A stretch of DNA of 37,234 bases from UBA11606 sp049437325 (GCA_049437325.1 JBMTIM010000031.1:1-37234), one strand, 5' to 3'. Shown: positions 8,548 to 16,456, counted from the first letter of the stretch. Numbers and translations: made by a program. The notes: a model not told the origin generated them from the sequence alone.

Positions 8548-9362
8548 TCCCGGCCGCATTCGAGTACCAGGTGGCCGATTCGGCCGACGCTGCGATTGCT
8601 GCGTTGGCCGAGCACGGCGACGACGCGAAGTTGTTGGCCGGTGGCCACAGCCTCATCCCACTGATGCGGTTCCGGCTCGCGACACCCGGTGTCGTGGTCG
8701 ACATCGGTCGGATCAGCGACCTCAGTTACATCAACGACGGCGGCGACCATGTCGCCATCGGCGCAATGACCACGCATCGGGCGATCGAGACCAGCGAATT
8801 GTTGGCCACCGAGGCACCGTTGCTTCGTCATGTGGCCGGTCAGGTCGGCGACCCCCAGGTTCGTCACCGGGGCACCCTGGGTGGTTCGCTCGCCCATGGA
8901 GACCCAGCATCAGACCTGCCCGCTGCGCTGCTTGCCCACGGAGGCGTCGTCGTCGCCAGGGGACCGGGCGGTGAACGCGAGATCGCAGCGAACGATTTCT
9001 TCACCGGCTTTCTCGAGACCGCCCTCGGCGGCGACGAGATCATCACCGAGATTCGGATTCCCAAAGCGGCTGGCGTGGGCTGGAGTTACCAGAAGTTCAA
9101 CCGTCGTGCGCAGGACTGGGCGATCGTTGGTGCAGCCGTGATGCTCGGTGATGCGCCGAAGGTTGCGTTGGTCAACATGGGCTCCGCTCCGATGCGTCAC
9201 AGCGGTGTCGAGGCGGGCCTCGCCGGTGGCGGTGGCGCCGACGCGGCTTCGGTTGCCGGTGACGACACCGACCCGCCCGAGGATCTCAACGCCGACGCCG
9301 AGTACCGCAAGCACCTCGCTCGCGTGCTCGTCGGCCGGGGCATCACCGAGGCATTGGGCTGA
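8544..9362 (+). CDS. coxM: aerobic CO dehydrogenase-like medium (FAD) subunit
   Basis: A 272-aa flavoprotein subunit that would pass electrons from the CoxS clusters to the acceptor. Both FAD pyrophosphate-binding motifs are present: AGGHS at residues 32-36 and TLGGS near 112, followed by HGDPASDLPA. The usual C-terminal domain includes a glycine/alanine and acidic stretch near 230-250 (AGGGGADAASVAGDD) that looks like a flexible insert. The ATG at 8544 is preceded by AGGGAGG at 8531-8537 and overlaps the coxL stop. It is the last gene of the coxSLM operon and is followed by a strong hairpin. Confidence 0.93.
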   Translation: MIPAAFEYQVADSADAAIAALAEHGDDAKLLAGGHSLIPLMRFRLATPGVVVDIGRISDLSYINDGGDHVAIGAMTTHRAIETSELLATEAPLLRHVAGQVGDPQVRHRGTLGGSLAHGDPASDLPAALLAHGGVVVARGPGGEREIAANDFFTGFLETALGGDEIITEIRIPKAAGVGWSYQKFNRRAQDWAIVGAAVMLGDAPKVALVNMGSAPMRHSGVEAGLAGGGGADAASVAGDDTDPPEDLNADAEYRKHLARVLVGRGITEALG

Positions 9363-9388
9363 CCCGACCTGCCCACAACACGTTGACA

Positions 9389-9423
9389 AGCTGACCGGGA
9401 GTGCACATCCACCCCGGTCAGCT
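9389..9423. terminator. terminator-like hairpin after coxM
   Basis: AGCTGACCGGG (9389-9399) and CCCGGTCAGCT (9413-9423) form a perfect 11-bp stem with a 13-nt loop, 26 nt past the coxM stop. There is no clean U-tract on either strand. Its place between convergent coxM and the 9504-10526 gene suggests a shared bidirectional terminator. Confidence 0.65.
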
Positions 9424-9503
9424 GTCGTCTCTGTGACTCCTTCGGCCAAGACGTTCGTGTCGAGCCGATGGCGGTGACAAGGACTGTCGAGACCCGAGCA
9501 GCG

Positions 9504-10526
9504 CTACGGCGCGAGCGGGCGCCCGAACGGCAACGTGTCCTGCCAGGTCGAAAGGAATGACTCGGCGGCGTAGCACGCAGCGAGGAATGGACCCTCGTCG
9601 TGGTTTCGGTGCTCATTGCAGAGTTCGGTCACGGTCGCGGTGATCTCGTTGGTGACCTCGGAGTCGGCACGGGCTGGGTCACCCCATGCCGCGATGGTCC
9701 CGCCGGCGAGCGAGATGAAATCAGCTGGCACGGCGACATCGGCGGCGCGCAGCACGGCTAAGGCTCGAGCGGTCAGCGGGAGGCGACCCGAGGCAACGAG
9801 GGCAACCGAGCCGGCCAACTGACCAGCGACCGTGTGATCGACGATGCCGGTCTTCGAACCGGTGAATGTGATATCTGCGCCACTTCCGAAGATGGCCATC
9901 GGATGGCCGACATCGCCGAACCGTTGGACCGAGTCGGCGCCCTCGGCAGCGAAGGCCTCGGTGAGGGCATCGGTCTCGATACCGGTGTTGTCGGTCACGG
10001 TTCCAACGGAGGTGGAGACAGCGATGAGCTTCCCTCCACAGGTGGCGATTGCGGCTGCAAGGTCAGGACCAGCTTCACCGAATCCCTCGATGGCGACGGT
10101 ACGACCGTCGAGGCCGACGATGGCATCGGCGGTGACGGCTGCTGACAGCGAGTCGAATGTGGTCGCGGCTACGTCGAGGCGGGCCGAGTCTCGGGGGTCA
10201 TCAGCACGCAGGACGGCGAGGTCGTCGATGCTGACACCCTTGGCGGCATCGGGCAGGTAGGTGCTGTCGGCGACGAGGGCGGCAACCTCGGCGACGAACG
10301 CTTCGACGGCCGGACCACGAGCATCGGGAGCCGCCGAGATCCCCGCGGAAGCGCCACCCCGGCGCATCTCGAGTGCGGCGTAGGTATAGGTCTGCGATCT
10401 GGCCAAGTCTTTGGCCCCACCCTGCAGCACTTTTGGTGCCCATCTCACCGGGCCGGACGACGCGTCGGCGCCGTCGAGGTCGAGTGCGATGAAGGCCTCG
10501 GTCGATTCGAATTTGAGGATCCGCAT
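9504..10526 (-). CDS. degenerate Glu/Leu/Phe/Val dehydrogenase-like protein
   Basis: A 340-aa protein recognisable as an amino-acid dehydrogenase relative. The N-terminal part has the frame of the substrate domain (DLARSQTYTYAALEMRRGGAS). The C-terminal part is a Rossmann fold with GFGEAG at 148-153 and the late motifs SKTGIVDHTVAGQLAGS and ISLAGGTIA. Family enzymes carry a substrate lysine in M-T-x-K and a catalytic lysine in G-G-x-K-G. Here these positions are T48 and S60, so oxidative deamination by the usual mechanism is unlikely. ATG at 10526 is chosen because homology starts there. It is the last gene of a P450-ferredoxin operon, 10 nt after the ferredoxin. It may be a regulator, a redox partner or an enzyme with changed chemistry. 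Confidence 0.75.
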   Translation of the reverse strand: MRILKFESTEAFIALDLDGADASSGPVRWAPKVLQGGAKDLARSQTYTYAALEMRRGGASAGISAAPDARGPAVEAFVAEVAALVADSTYLPDAAKGVSIDDLAVLRADDPRDSARLDVAATTFDSLSAAVTADAIVGLDGRTVAIEGFGEAGPDLAAAIATCGGKLIAVSTSVGTVTDNTGIETDALTEAFAAEGADSVQRFGDVGHPMAIFGSGADITFTGSKTGIVDHTVAGQLAGSVALVASGRLPLTARALAVLRAADVAVPADFISLAGGTIAAWGDPARADSEVTNEITATVTELCNEHRNHDEGPFLAACYAAESFLSTWQDTLPFGRPLAP

Positions 10527-10536
10527 GGCGCGGGTC

Positions 10537-10731
10537 CTACTCCTCGATTTCGATGGCGAACTCGGGGCAGTTGTCGGCTGCGAGTCGCGCTTTTTCCTCG
10601 AGGTCGGCGGGCACGTCACCTTCGACGAGCAAGACGGCGTAGCCCTCGTCGTCGGTGTCGAACAGCTCAGGGGCGAGCATGTAGCACCGGTTGTGGCCCT
10701 GGCACGCGGAACGGTCGTACTTGATCTTCAC
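10537..10731 (-). CDS. 3Fe-4S-type ferredoxin
   Basis: A 64-aa small acidic ferredoxin of the type that feeds electrons to actinobacterial P450s. The cluster ligand pattern is C-x2-H-x2-C (CQGHNRC), then a distant C-P (NCPEFAI). The His in place of the second cysteine indicates a [3Fe-4S] cluster or a labile fourth site. GTG at 10731 is preferred over GTG at 10740 because AAGG lies 8 nt upstream and the product then begins VKIKYDRSAC like its relatives. It lies between the P450 (15 nt upstream with this start) and the dehydrogenase-like gene. Confidence 0.92.
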   Translation of the reverse strand: MKIKYDRSACQGHNRCYMLAPELFDTDDEGYAVLLVEGDVPADLEEKARLAADNCPEFAIEIEE

Positions 10732-10746
10732 GGATGGCACCTTAGG

Positions 10747-12024
10747 TCACGCGGGGAAGCGCATGGGAAGCTGACGGGGTCCGCGGACCTGGCCGGTCGA
10801 CCAGGTGACGGCATCGGGATCGGCGAGTTCGAACTCCGGGAACGCCTGCATCCATTCCTCCATGGCAACGCGCAGTTCCATTCGGGCGAGGTTCGAACCG
10901 ATGCAGCGATGGATGCCCAGCCCGAAGGCCGCGTGCCGGTTCCGGGCGCGGTCAATGACGAACTCGTCGGCTCGGTCGAAGAACGCAGGGTCTCGGTTGG
11001 CTGCGGGGAACGGGAGCAGTGTCCACTCTCCGGCTTTCATCGGGCACCCCTCGAACTCGATGTCTTTGGCCAGGAGTCGTGCCATCGTCACCGGCGCGTA
11101 GAAGCGGAGGAACTCCTCCAGGGCGAAGGGCCGCACGTCGGGCTCGTTGATCCATCGAGCCCGGTGGTCGGGATGCTGGGCCATGTGCCATATGGACGCA
11201 CCGATCGCCGACCAGGTGGTGTCGATGCCGGCGATGATGAGCAGGGCGATTGTGCCGCGCACGTGCTCGTCGAGCAGGGCCATTCCTTCGATGTCGGCTT
11301 GGCAGAGATAGGAGATCAGATCCTCACCGAGGTTGGTTCGTCGCGCCGCAACATGACTGTCGAGATAGAAGTCGATCGTGTCCTCGTATGGCGGTTCCTC
11401 ACCACCACCCCCCTGCTCCATGATGTTGTGGATGAAGCGACGGAAAAGGTCGCCGTCCTCGCGAGGCAGGCCGAGCATGTCGGCCATGATCATCACCGGG
11501 ATGTGCTGGCTGTAGCTCTGCGCACAATCAATGACGTCTTCACCGTTGGCGATCCGGTCCTGAATATCGGCGATGAGTCGGCGACAGGTTTCACGAGCTA
11601 CCGGTTCCCAGCCGTCGATAGCTTTGGGTGAGAAGAACTTCAGCAGAATGCTGCGGGCGATCTGGTGGAACGGTGGATCGCTTGTGATCGGCGGCGCGTA
11701 TCCCATCGGTGCGGGGATGTCAGGCCGCCACTCGGTGACGACGACCCCCTGGCTCGAGAAATGTTCGTAGTCCTTGCTGATCGTCGCAACATCGTCATGA
11801 CGGGTGGGCAGCCAGGTACCGCCGTAGCGCTCGGAGTGAGCGATAGGACAGCCGCCGGTTCGGATCTGTTCCCAGATCGTTGGTGCTGCAGCGGCGTAGT
11901 CGGGATGTTGATGATCGAAGTCGGTTTGCCAGTCCCGCACCGGCGGGCGCACGTGATCGCCGCCGCTGTCGTGCATCGGGCCAGGTCCGTTGGCGTCGGA
12001 CGGAGTGGATTGCGTGTCGGTCAC
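10747..12024 (-). CDS. cytochrome P450
   Basis: A 425-aa soluble bacterial P450. The I-helix oxygen-activation motif is AGIDTTWS, the K-helix ExxR lies in EEFLRF, and the heme loop FGLGIHRCIG places the thiolate ligand at C374. The sequence TSDPPFHQIARSIL corresponds to the conserved C-helix region. With its own ferredoxin immediately downstream it probably hydroxylates a small hydrophobic substrate, which I cannot name. The GTG start follows GGAAG closely. A TAGGGT hexamer at 12070-12075 on this strand could be the -10, leaving a leader of about 40 nt. Residues 1-40 look disordered, so a later start is possible. Confidence 0.93.
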   Translation of the reverse strand: MTDTQSTPSDANGPGPMHDSGGDHVRPPVRDWQTDFDHQHPDYAAAAPTIWEQIRTGGCPIAHSERYGGTWLPTRHDDVATISKDYEHFSSQGVVVTEWRPDIPAPMGYAPPITSDPPFHQIARSILLKFFSPKAIDGWEPVARETCRRLIADIQDRIANGEDVIDCAQSYSQHIPVMIMADMLGLPREDGDLFRRFIHNIMEQGGGGEEPPYEDTIDFYLDSHVAARRTNLGEDLISYLCQADIEGMALLDEHVRGTIALLIIAGIDTTWSAIGASIWHMAQHPDHRARWINEPDVRPFALEEFLRFYAPVTMARLLAKDIEFEGCPMKAGEWTLLPFPAANRDPAFFDRADEFVIDRARNRHAAFGLGIHRCIGSNLARMELRVAMEEWMQAFPEFELADPDAVTWSTGQVRGPRQLPMRFPA

Positions 12025-12138
12025 GATCTTCCAATCATTCGGTTGGAGCTACCGGATTCGGTGCAGATGACCCTAGGGAGAACGGGTCGAACGCTCCGGG
12101 CGATCGCGCAGTCGGACGCGATGCCCAAACTCGGCGAG

Positions 12139-15126
12139 CTATGAGCCGGCACTGTTCGATGTGCGCTGCGACAGGACCAGTTCCTGGAACTGTCTCGGTG
12201 GCATGGGACGGTAGAAGAAGTAGCCCTGGGCTGCGTCGATGCCTGTCTGTTGGAGTGCGAGTCGCTGGTCGTCGTTCTCGATTCCTTCTGCGATGCAGCT
12301 CAGTGCAAACGTGTCTGCGACACCGGCGATGATTCTCACGAACTTGGCGTCTGTCGAGACGTCGCGCTCGTTGCGAGCGTCAGCGGCCGTGAGGCTCGAG
12401 ACGAACGATCGATCGATTTTGAGCGCGTCAACCGGGAGGTCACGCAGGTAGGAAATTGCGTTGTAGCCCGTTCCGAAGTCATCCAACAGGATCGATACGC
12501 CAAAGTCCCGAAGGTGTTGCAGGGTCGTCTTCGCTTCTGTGATGTCTCTGATGATCGAACGCTCGGTGACTTCCACCTTGAGTCGGCCGGGGGGCAGACC
12601 GGTTTCTTTCAACACGCGACGAATGAAGTCTGGTGTGCCCTCCAGGTGTCCGAGCTGCCGGGCTGCCAGATTCACACTCACGTAGGGTCCATCCCAGCTG
12701 AGGCATTCCCGGGCCGCCTGTTGGAGCACGACGTTGCTGATTTCTTGGGCCAGGCCGACCTGTTCGGCCAATTCGATGAAGGCACCCGGGCCCGTCAGTC
12801 CATCGCGTGGATGCTGCCAGCGAACGAGCGCCTCGGCACCGAGGATCTCGCCGGTTGCCATCGACACGATCGGTTGGAAGAACGCCCGGAGTTCGTCGTT
12901 GTGCAACGCCCGACGAAGTTCCGTCTCCAGCGTGAGGCGAGCTGCGGAGGAACTTGCTGCACGTTCCTCGTACCAGGCGAGACTTCGGCCTCCGTGTTCT
13001 TTGGCTTTCTGTGCCGCATCCGTCGCCTTGCTCAGAGCGGTCTTCAGTTCATGACCCAGGCGGTCGTCGATGTCGTGACCGCTGGTCACGTTCACGAGGC
13101 CGATGCTCACCGACGGTTCGAGTGCTACACCCCAGGGTTTTTGCAGTTCCGGCGGCAGATCGATCGACCGACCGCTCTCCTCGATCAAGTGGCGGGCAAA
13201 GTGCTCAGACTGGTGTCGTGCGAGTGGTCCTTGGACGGCGATTGCAAACGTGTCCGGCCCGATCCTCCCGCTGCGAACTTCGCGTTCATCCAAGAAGGAT
13301 GCAGCACCGTGTGACAGACGCTCGGCGATCGCGCAGAGCACAGAGTCGCCGACCGCAACGTCGAAATCCTCGTTGATGTGTCGAAAACGATCGATGTCAA
13401 CAACAGCGATCAAGAGCCCGTGGGCGCGTTGGTACAGCTTTCCCACCTCGTCGAGGAAACCGAACCGATTCAGCAGGTGAGTGAGCGGATCCGTGATGGC
13501 CAGCGAATGCGCGTCCTTCAGTGCAGTGGCAGATTCGGTCTCGTCGAAGATGAAATTGATGATCTCGCCGGAGTCGAGCGGCGCAGTGCAGAAGGTGAGC
13601 GTGAGACGTGGCGGCCCTGCTTCGGTTCGATAGACGCGCTCGACGCCCGGATTGTGTTCGAACGCGTTGTACTCCTCGGCGTGTTCGAACATCCATGCGG
13701 ACTCGTCTCGCAGATCATTCGGAACCTCGAGAACCGAGGGGTAGAGGACATGTTCTGGACCGGTGCCAATCAGTTCTTCCGCCTGCATTCCGACGAGTTC
13801 ACTGAACGCGTCGTTGCAGTCGACCAAGCTGAGATCGCTTTGTCTCCGTACCACGACCGGGATCGAGGATCGGTCGACGACCGCATCGAGTCGACTCGTC
13901 TGTGAAAGCGAGACCAATCCCAAGTGGATCAGGTTCGACACGGTTTGCAGGCGAATCGTCAACGACGGGTCCCAGGCTTCCGAACTCTCTCGTGCTGCGA
14001 GCAAGAACCCGCTGGGCTTGGAGTTGGTGACAGGAACCACGCCGATCATGCTCGGGTTCAGCGGTGTCGGCTTGTCAGGGATGATCCAACTTGTTCCTTC
14101 CAACCTGACCCGATCCAAGAACGGACGCGTTCCGAAGGCAGCTGCGGGCACAATCGGGCGGCCGCCGTACGCTTCCTCGACAACGGTGAAGAGACGACGG
14201 TAGTGCTCGTTCTGCTCGTCGATCTCCCACCAGACAAGGGCATTGACGTTCTCGACTTCTGCGAACGCCTCGAGGGCGTCCTCGATGACGCCCTCTGCGG
14301 AGGCGTAATCGATGGATTCGAGTTTTTGCATGCAGTGAACAACGGTCTCCAAAAAGTGATGATCACCAGCTGCCCGCTCTGCAGCCCTGTCGGCCGAGAG
14401 CTTGTCCATGAGGACGTAGTTCATTTCCGCCATGGTGTAGACGCAGACAACCTCACGAAGACCCCTGTTCTGGTCGCCTTCGCTGACACACACCACGATG
14501 TGCTCGGTGCCGTCGCTCTCGAGTGCCAAACCGAACGAGACCCACAGGTCATCGAGCACTCGTGAGTCGAGGAGGTCTTGATCGGTGACAAGGTCTGCGA
14601 GTGCACGGGAGGTGACCGTGTTGGAACGACAGCGATCGGAGATCTGTTCGAGATCGACCGATCGGCTGATGTCGAGCGCACGATCTCCTTCCTGAAGACC
14701 GTTGGAGCCGATGACGTAGTCGAAGCCGGTCGCAGTGGAGCCCTCGAACAACGCCACACCCCACAGGCCGCACTGGTGTCGGAGTCGCTCGATGCTTTCG
14801 CCGGCGGAGTTCAACGGCTTCCCACCAAGCTGCTGCAGGTCGAGTGTGAGGTTCCAAAGCGCCGTGCCCACGTCCGTGCCGTCGGTACCGGCGGACCAAC
14901 CGACCAGTGCCGTGGAGAGTTGCCTCTGCAGGGAGTCTCGTTCTTCCGTGATGGACGCAATGTCGTCGAGCAACGTCGAGACTCGTCCAATCGCGTGCTC
15001 CTCTGCCAGGCGCAAACGTTCCTGTTCGCGCTCGAGTCGTCGCCTGAGCGCCTCTATCTCTGGCGCGAACCTGCCAGAACCGACGCCGTCGGCGTCGTTG
15101 TGAGCGGCTGAGGCGTTGTCGCTCAT
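12139..15126 (-). CDS. GAF/PAS sensor with degenerate GGDEF and intact EAL domain
   Basis: A 995-aa cytoplasmic c-di-GMP signalling protein with no membrane segment. A charged coiled coil spans about 20-75. Two regions that look GAF-like follow (about 80-250 and 255-400), then a PAS-like segment (about 405-520, PVVVRRQSDLSLVDCNDAFSE). The GGDEF-type domain (about 535-690) keeps ITDPLTHLLNRFGF and VVDIDRF, but its signature reads G-P-D-T-F at 623-627, so cyclase activity is improbable. The EAL domain (about 730-985) keeps E765 of AEALVRW, NLAARQL, EVTERS, DDFGTGYN, LKIDRSF, AEGIEND and QGYFF, all expected for an active phosphodiesterase. It starts 2 nt after the H-NOX stop, so the heme sensor is its probable partner. 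Confidence 0.92.
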   Translation of the reverse strand: MSDNASAAHNDADGVGSGRFAPEIEALRRRLEREQERLRLAEEHAIGRVSTLLDDIASITEERDSLQRQLSTALVGWSAGTDGTDVGTALWNLTLDLQQLGGKPLNSAGESIERLRHQCGLWGVALFEGSTATGFDYVIGSNGLQEGDRALDISRSVDLEQISDRCRSNTVTSRALADLVTDQDLLDSRVLDDLWVSFGLALESDGTEHIVVCVSEGDQNRGLREVVCVYTMAEMNYVLMDKLSADRAAERAAGDHHFLETVVHCMQKLESIDYASAEGVIEDALEAFAEVENVNALVWWEIDEQNEHYRRLFTVVEEAYGGRPIVPAAAFGTRPFLDRVRLEGTSWIIPDKPTPLNPSMIGVVPVTNSKPSGFLLAARESSEAWDPSLTIRLQTVSNLIHLGLVSLSQTSRLDAVVDRSSIPVVVRRQSDLSLVDCNDAFSELVGMQAEELIGTGPEHVLYPSVLEVPNDLRDESAWMFEHAEEYNAFEHNPGVERVYRTEAGPPRLTLTFCTAPLDSGEIINFIFDETESATALKDAHSLAITDPLTHLLNRFGFLDEVGKLYQRAHGLLIAVVDIDRFRHINEDFDVAVGDSVLCAIAERLSHGAASFLDEREVRSGRIGPDTFAIAVQGPLARHQSEHFARHLIEESGRSIDLPPELQKPWGVALEPSVSIGLVNVTSGHDIDDRLGHELKTALSKATDAAQKAKEHGGRSLAWYEERAASSSAARLTLETELRRALHNDELRAFFQPIVSMATGEILGAEALVRWQHPRDGLTGPGAFIELAEQVGLAQEISNVVLQQAARECLSWDGPYVSVNLAARQLGHLEGTPDFIRRVLKETGLPPGRLKVEVTERSIIRDITEAKTTLQHLRDFGVSILLDDFGTGYNAISYLRDLPVDALKIDRSFVSSLTAADARNERDVSTDAKFVRIIAGVADTFALSCIAEGIENDDQRLALQQTGIDAAQGYFFYRPMPPRQFQELVLSQRTSNSAGS

Positions 15127-15128
15127 GA

Positions 15129-15674
15129 TCAGCCCGAACGCAACGGATCAGTGGGGCGAATGAAAAACGCTGTGGTCGTGCCTTCGGTTCCCATGATCTC
15201 GACGTCACACGACGTACCGAAATGGGCGAAGGCGCCTTTCAGGAGTCCTTGGCAGAAGGGTATGAGTCCGCGTGGAGAGGTGTAGCTCACCATGTAGCCA
15301 TCGTCCCTCGGCTCGATGTCGAACGTGGGGGGATCGGAATGAGGAGCCCACGTTCTGACCTCGGCGTGGATGACCAGATCCAAGTCACCGATCAGGCTCG
15401 CTGCGTCTGTGTAGGAAGTGCGTCCGTCGGGCCAGCGGCGAAAGAGGTGGGGAAAGGCCTTTTCTCCCCCGATCGCCATCGCCTCATCCATGCTGATGGA
15501 GAGCGTGTTCGCGACCGCCTCGACAATGGCCAGGAAATCAGAGCTCGGATAGCGGTCGAACCTGCTGTAGACCGCAGAGACTCCTGCTTCTTCTGTGACG
15601 CGATCCCACAGGCCATCGCCCCCGATGTCGATCACGGTCTCCTCGAGGACCTGCAAGATCATCCCCATCACCAT
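15129..15674 (-). CDS. H-NOX heme nitric oxide-binding sensor
   Basis: A 181-aa stand-alone H-NOX (HNOB) domain. With ATG at 15674 the residues fall at the same numbers as in the Thermoanaerobacter (Tt) H-NOX: proximal heme ligand H103 (family 102-105), heme-propionate motif Y131-T-S133-P-R135 and the heme-bending P115. Position 140, a tyrosine in oxygen-binding members, is F140, and the remaining distal side looks nonpolar. This predicts binding of NO over O2. An open frame extends to a TTG at 15716, but that adds 14 unmatched residues. The ATG at 15674 has TATCGT 7 nt upstream and no ribosome site. The gene is directly followed by the GGDEF-EAL gene, a known H-NOX partner class. H-NOX is best known from Proteobacteria, Cyanobacteria and Firmicutes. 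Confidence 0.93.
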   Translation of the reverse strand: MVMGMILQVLEETVIDIGGDGLWDRVTEEAGVSAVYSRFDRYPSSDFLAIVEAVANTLSISMDEAMAIGGEKAFPHLFRRWPDGRTSYTDAASLIGDLDLVIHAEVRTWAPHSDPPTFDIEPRDDGYMVSYTSPRGLIPFCQGLLKGAFAHFGTSCDVEIMGTEGTTTAFFIRPTDPLRSG

Positions 15675-15681
15675 CGGCGGG

Positions 15682-15687
15682 ACGATA
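15682..15687 (-). promoter_or_regulatory. putative leaderless -10 box of the H-NOX gene
   Basis: TATCGT on the minus strand, 7 nt before the ATG at 15674. It supports that start independently of the H-NOX residue numbering. Confidence 0.5.
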
Positions 15688-15694
15688 TCGGCTT

Positions 15695-15720
15695 CTCGTC
15701 GGTTGGCTACAACCAACGAG
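15695..15720. promoter_or_regulatory. 26-bp inverted repeat over the H-NOX promoter
   Basis: On the plus strand CTCGTCGGTTG (15695-15705), spacer GCTA, then CAACCAACGAG (15710-15720). The 11-bp arms differ at one position. The centre lies about 33 bp upstream of the predicted start of transcription, over where a -35 element would be. Operator is the best reading. A terminator for the upstream MAPEG gene (stop at 15789) is less likely because no U-tract follows. Confidence 0.55.
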
Positions 15721-15788
15721 GAAGACGCCGTGGATTGCAGCTGCGCAGCATGAGCGACCCGATGATCGCAGAGAACTGGACGCTTCGT

Positions 15789-16172
15789 TCAGATGATCCG
15801 GAAGAAGATGGTGACCATCGCACCCCAACTGACGAAGAATGCCGCCGTGCGAAGGTACGGCACTCCAGCGATGTGCACGATCGCATGGGCAATACGCGCC
15901 CAGAAAAACACGGCTGCGGGGCCCGCCACAGCCACGTCGGTGAGGTTGGCGATGAGCACGAGCGCTGCGAAAGGAGGAAGATTCTCGAGAAGATTCAGGT
16001 GGGCGCGATGGGAGCGCCGCGCCCACGTTGCGGGTTCGACGTCGCTCTCTTCGTAACGAAGGACGGTCAGCAGCCCCCGCCGGCCGATGTTTTCGAAAAC
16101 GTAGGGAATCCAAAGCACCAGGCAGAGCGCAGACGTCCAAGCCAGATACGTGAGCGATGAAGTCAACTCCAT
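15789..16172 (-). CDS. MAPEG family membrane protein
   Basis: A 127-aa integral membrane protein of the MAPEG family (PF01124), which includes glutathione-linked and eicosanoid enzymes in animals and poorly understood bacterial members. Four hydrophobic segments are visible at about 8-26, 62-80, 83-100 and 106-125. The family signature R-x-x-R-A-H-x-N-x-x-E-N-x-P lies near 53-66 (RRSHRAHLNLLENLPP), and the length is normal. The ATG at 16172 has GGGAG about 11 nt upstream. It lies downstream of the 50-aa membrane protein gene. No function beyond the family can be given. Confidence 0.88.
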   Translation of the reverse strand: MELTSSLTYLAWTSALCLVLWIPYVFENIGRRGLLTVLRYEESDVEPATWARRSHRAHLNLLENLPPFAALVLIANLTDVAVAGPAAVFFWARIAHAIVHIAGVPYLRTAAFFVSWGAMVTIFFRII

Positions 16173-16253
16173 GGCGTCAAGGCTCCCATCTCGTCGCGAC
16201 GGGTTCGCGGATGGGTACTGCCCACTGGTCGGTCCGGTTGCACCGCTTCGGGC

Positions 16254-16406
16254 TCAGCCCTTTCGCTTGCGGAAGAGGTAGGCACCGAGCACCGCAGCAA
16301 ATCCGACAATCACGAATCCGATGACGGCAACGGCCCCCGAGCCGGTAGCGACGTCGTTGCCAATGTCGGTTGTCGACTGGGCGATCACGATCGGGACGAA
16401 CAGCAC
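16254..16406 (-). CDS. small single-pass membrane protein, unknown function
   Basis: A 50-aa reading frame beginning GTG at 16406. The product has a short hydrophobic start (MLFVPIVIAQ), a polar middle (STTDIGNDVATGSG) and one strong membrane helix (AVAVIGFVIVGFAAVLGAYL) ending in FRKRKG, a positively charged stop that would remain in the cytoplasm. TACGAT at 16413-16418 lies 6 nt before the GTG, matching the leaderless pattern of neighbouring genes. The same frame stays open into prfC, but that part overlaps a conserved gene. I recognise no family. Confidence 0.5.
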   Translation of the reverse strand: MLFVPIVIAQSTTDIGNDVATGSGAVAVIGFVIVGFAAVLGAYLFRKRKG

Positions 16407-16412
16407 GACAGG

Positions 16413-16418
16413 ATCGTA
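16413..16418 (-). promoter_or_regulatory. putative leaderless -10 box of the 50-aa membrane protein gene
   Basis: TACGAT on the minus strand followed by 6 nt and GTG at 16406. It is the main argument for translation starting here. Confidence 0.4.
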
Positions 16419-16456
16419 GGCGAACGGCAGCGGGTTCGACCCACTTGCGCGGTCGA

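Noticed and set aside
5690..9362. Calling coxSLM a proven CO dehydrogenase
   Set aside because: The loop is AYRGAGR, not the AYRCSFR with copper-binding cysteine of form I enzymes, so CO oxidation cannot be asserted.
12071..12078. CCCTAGGG palindrome upstream of the P450 gene
   Set aside because: An 8-bp palindrome is expected by chance in a window of this size. The TAGGGT inside it is mentioned only as a possible -10.
15675..15716. TTG start at 15716 for the H-NOX protein
   Set aside because: It adds 14 residues with no family match, overlaps the inverted repeat and -10 box, and breaks the exact agreement with H-NOX numbering.
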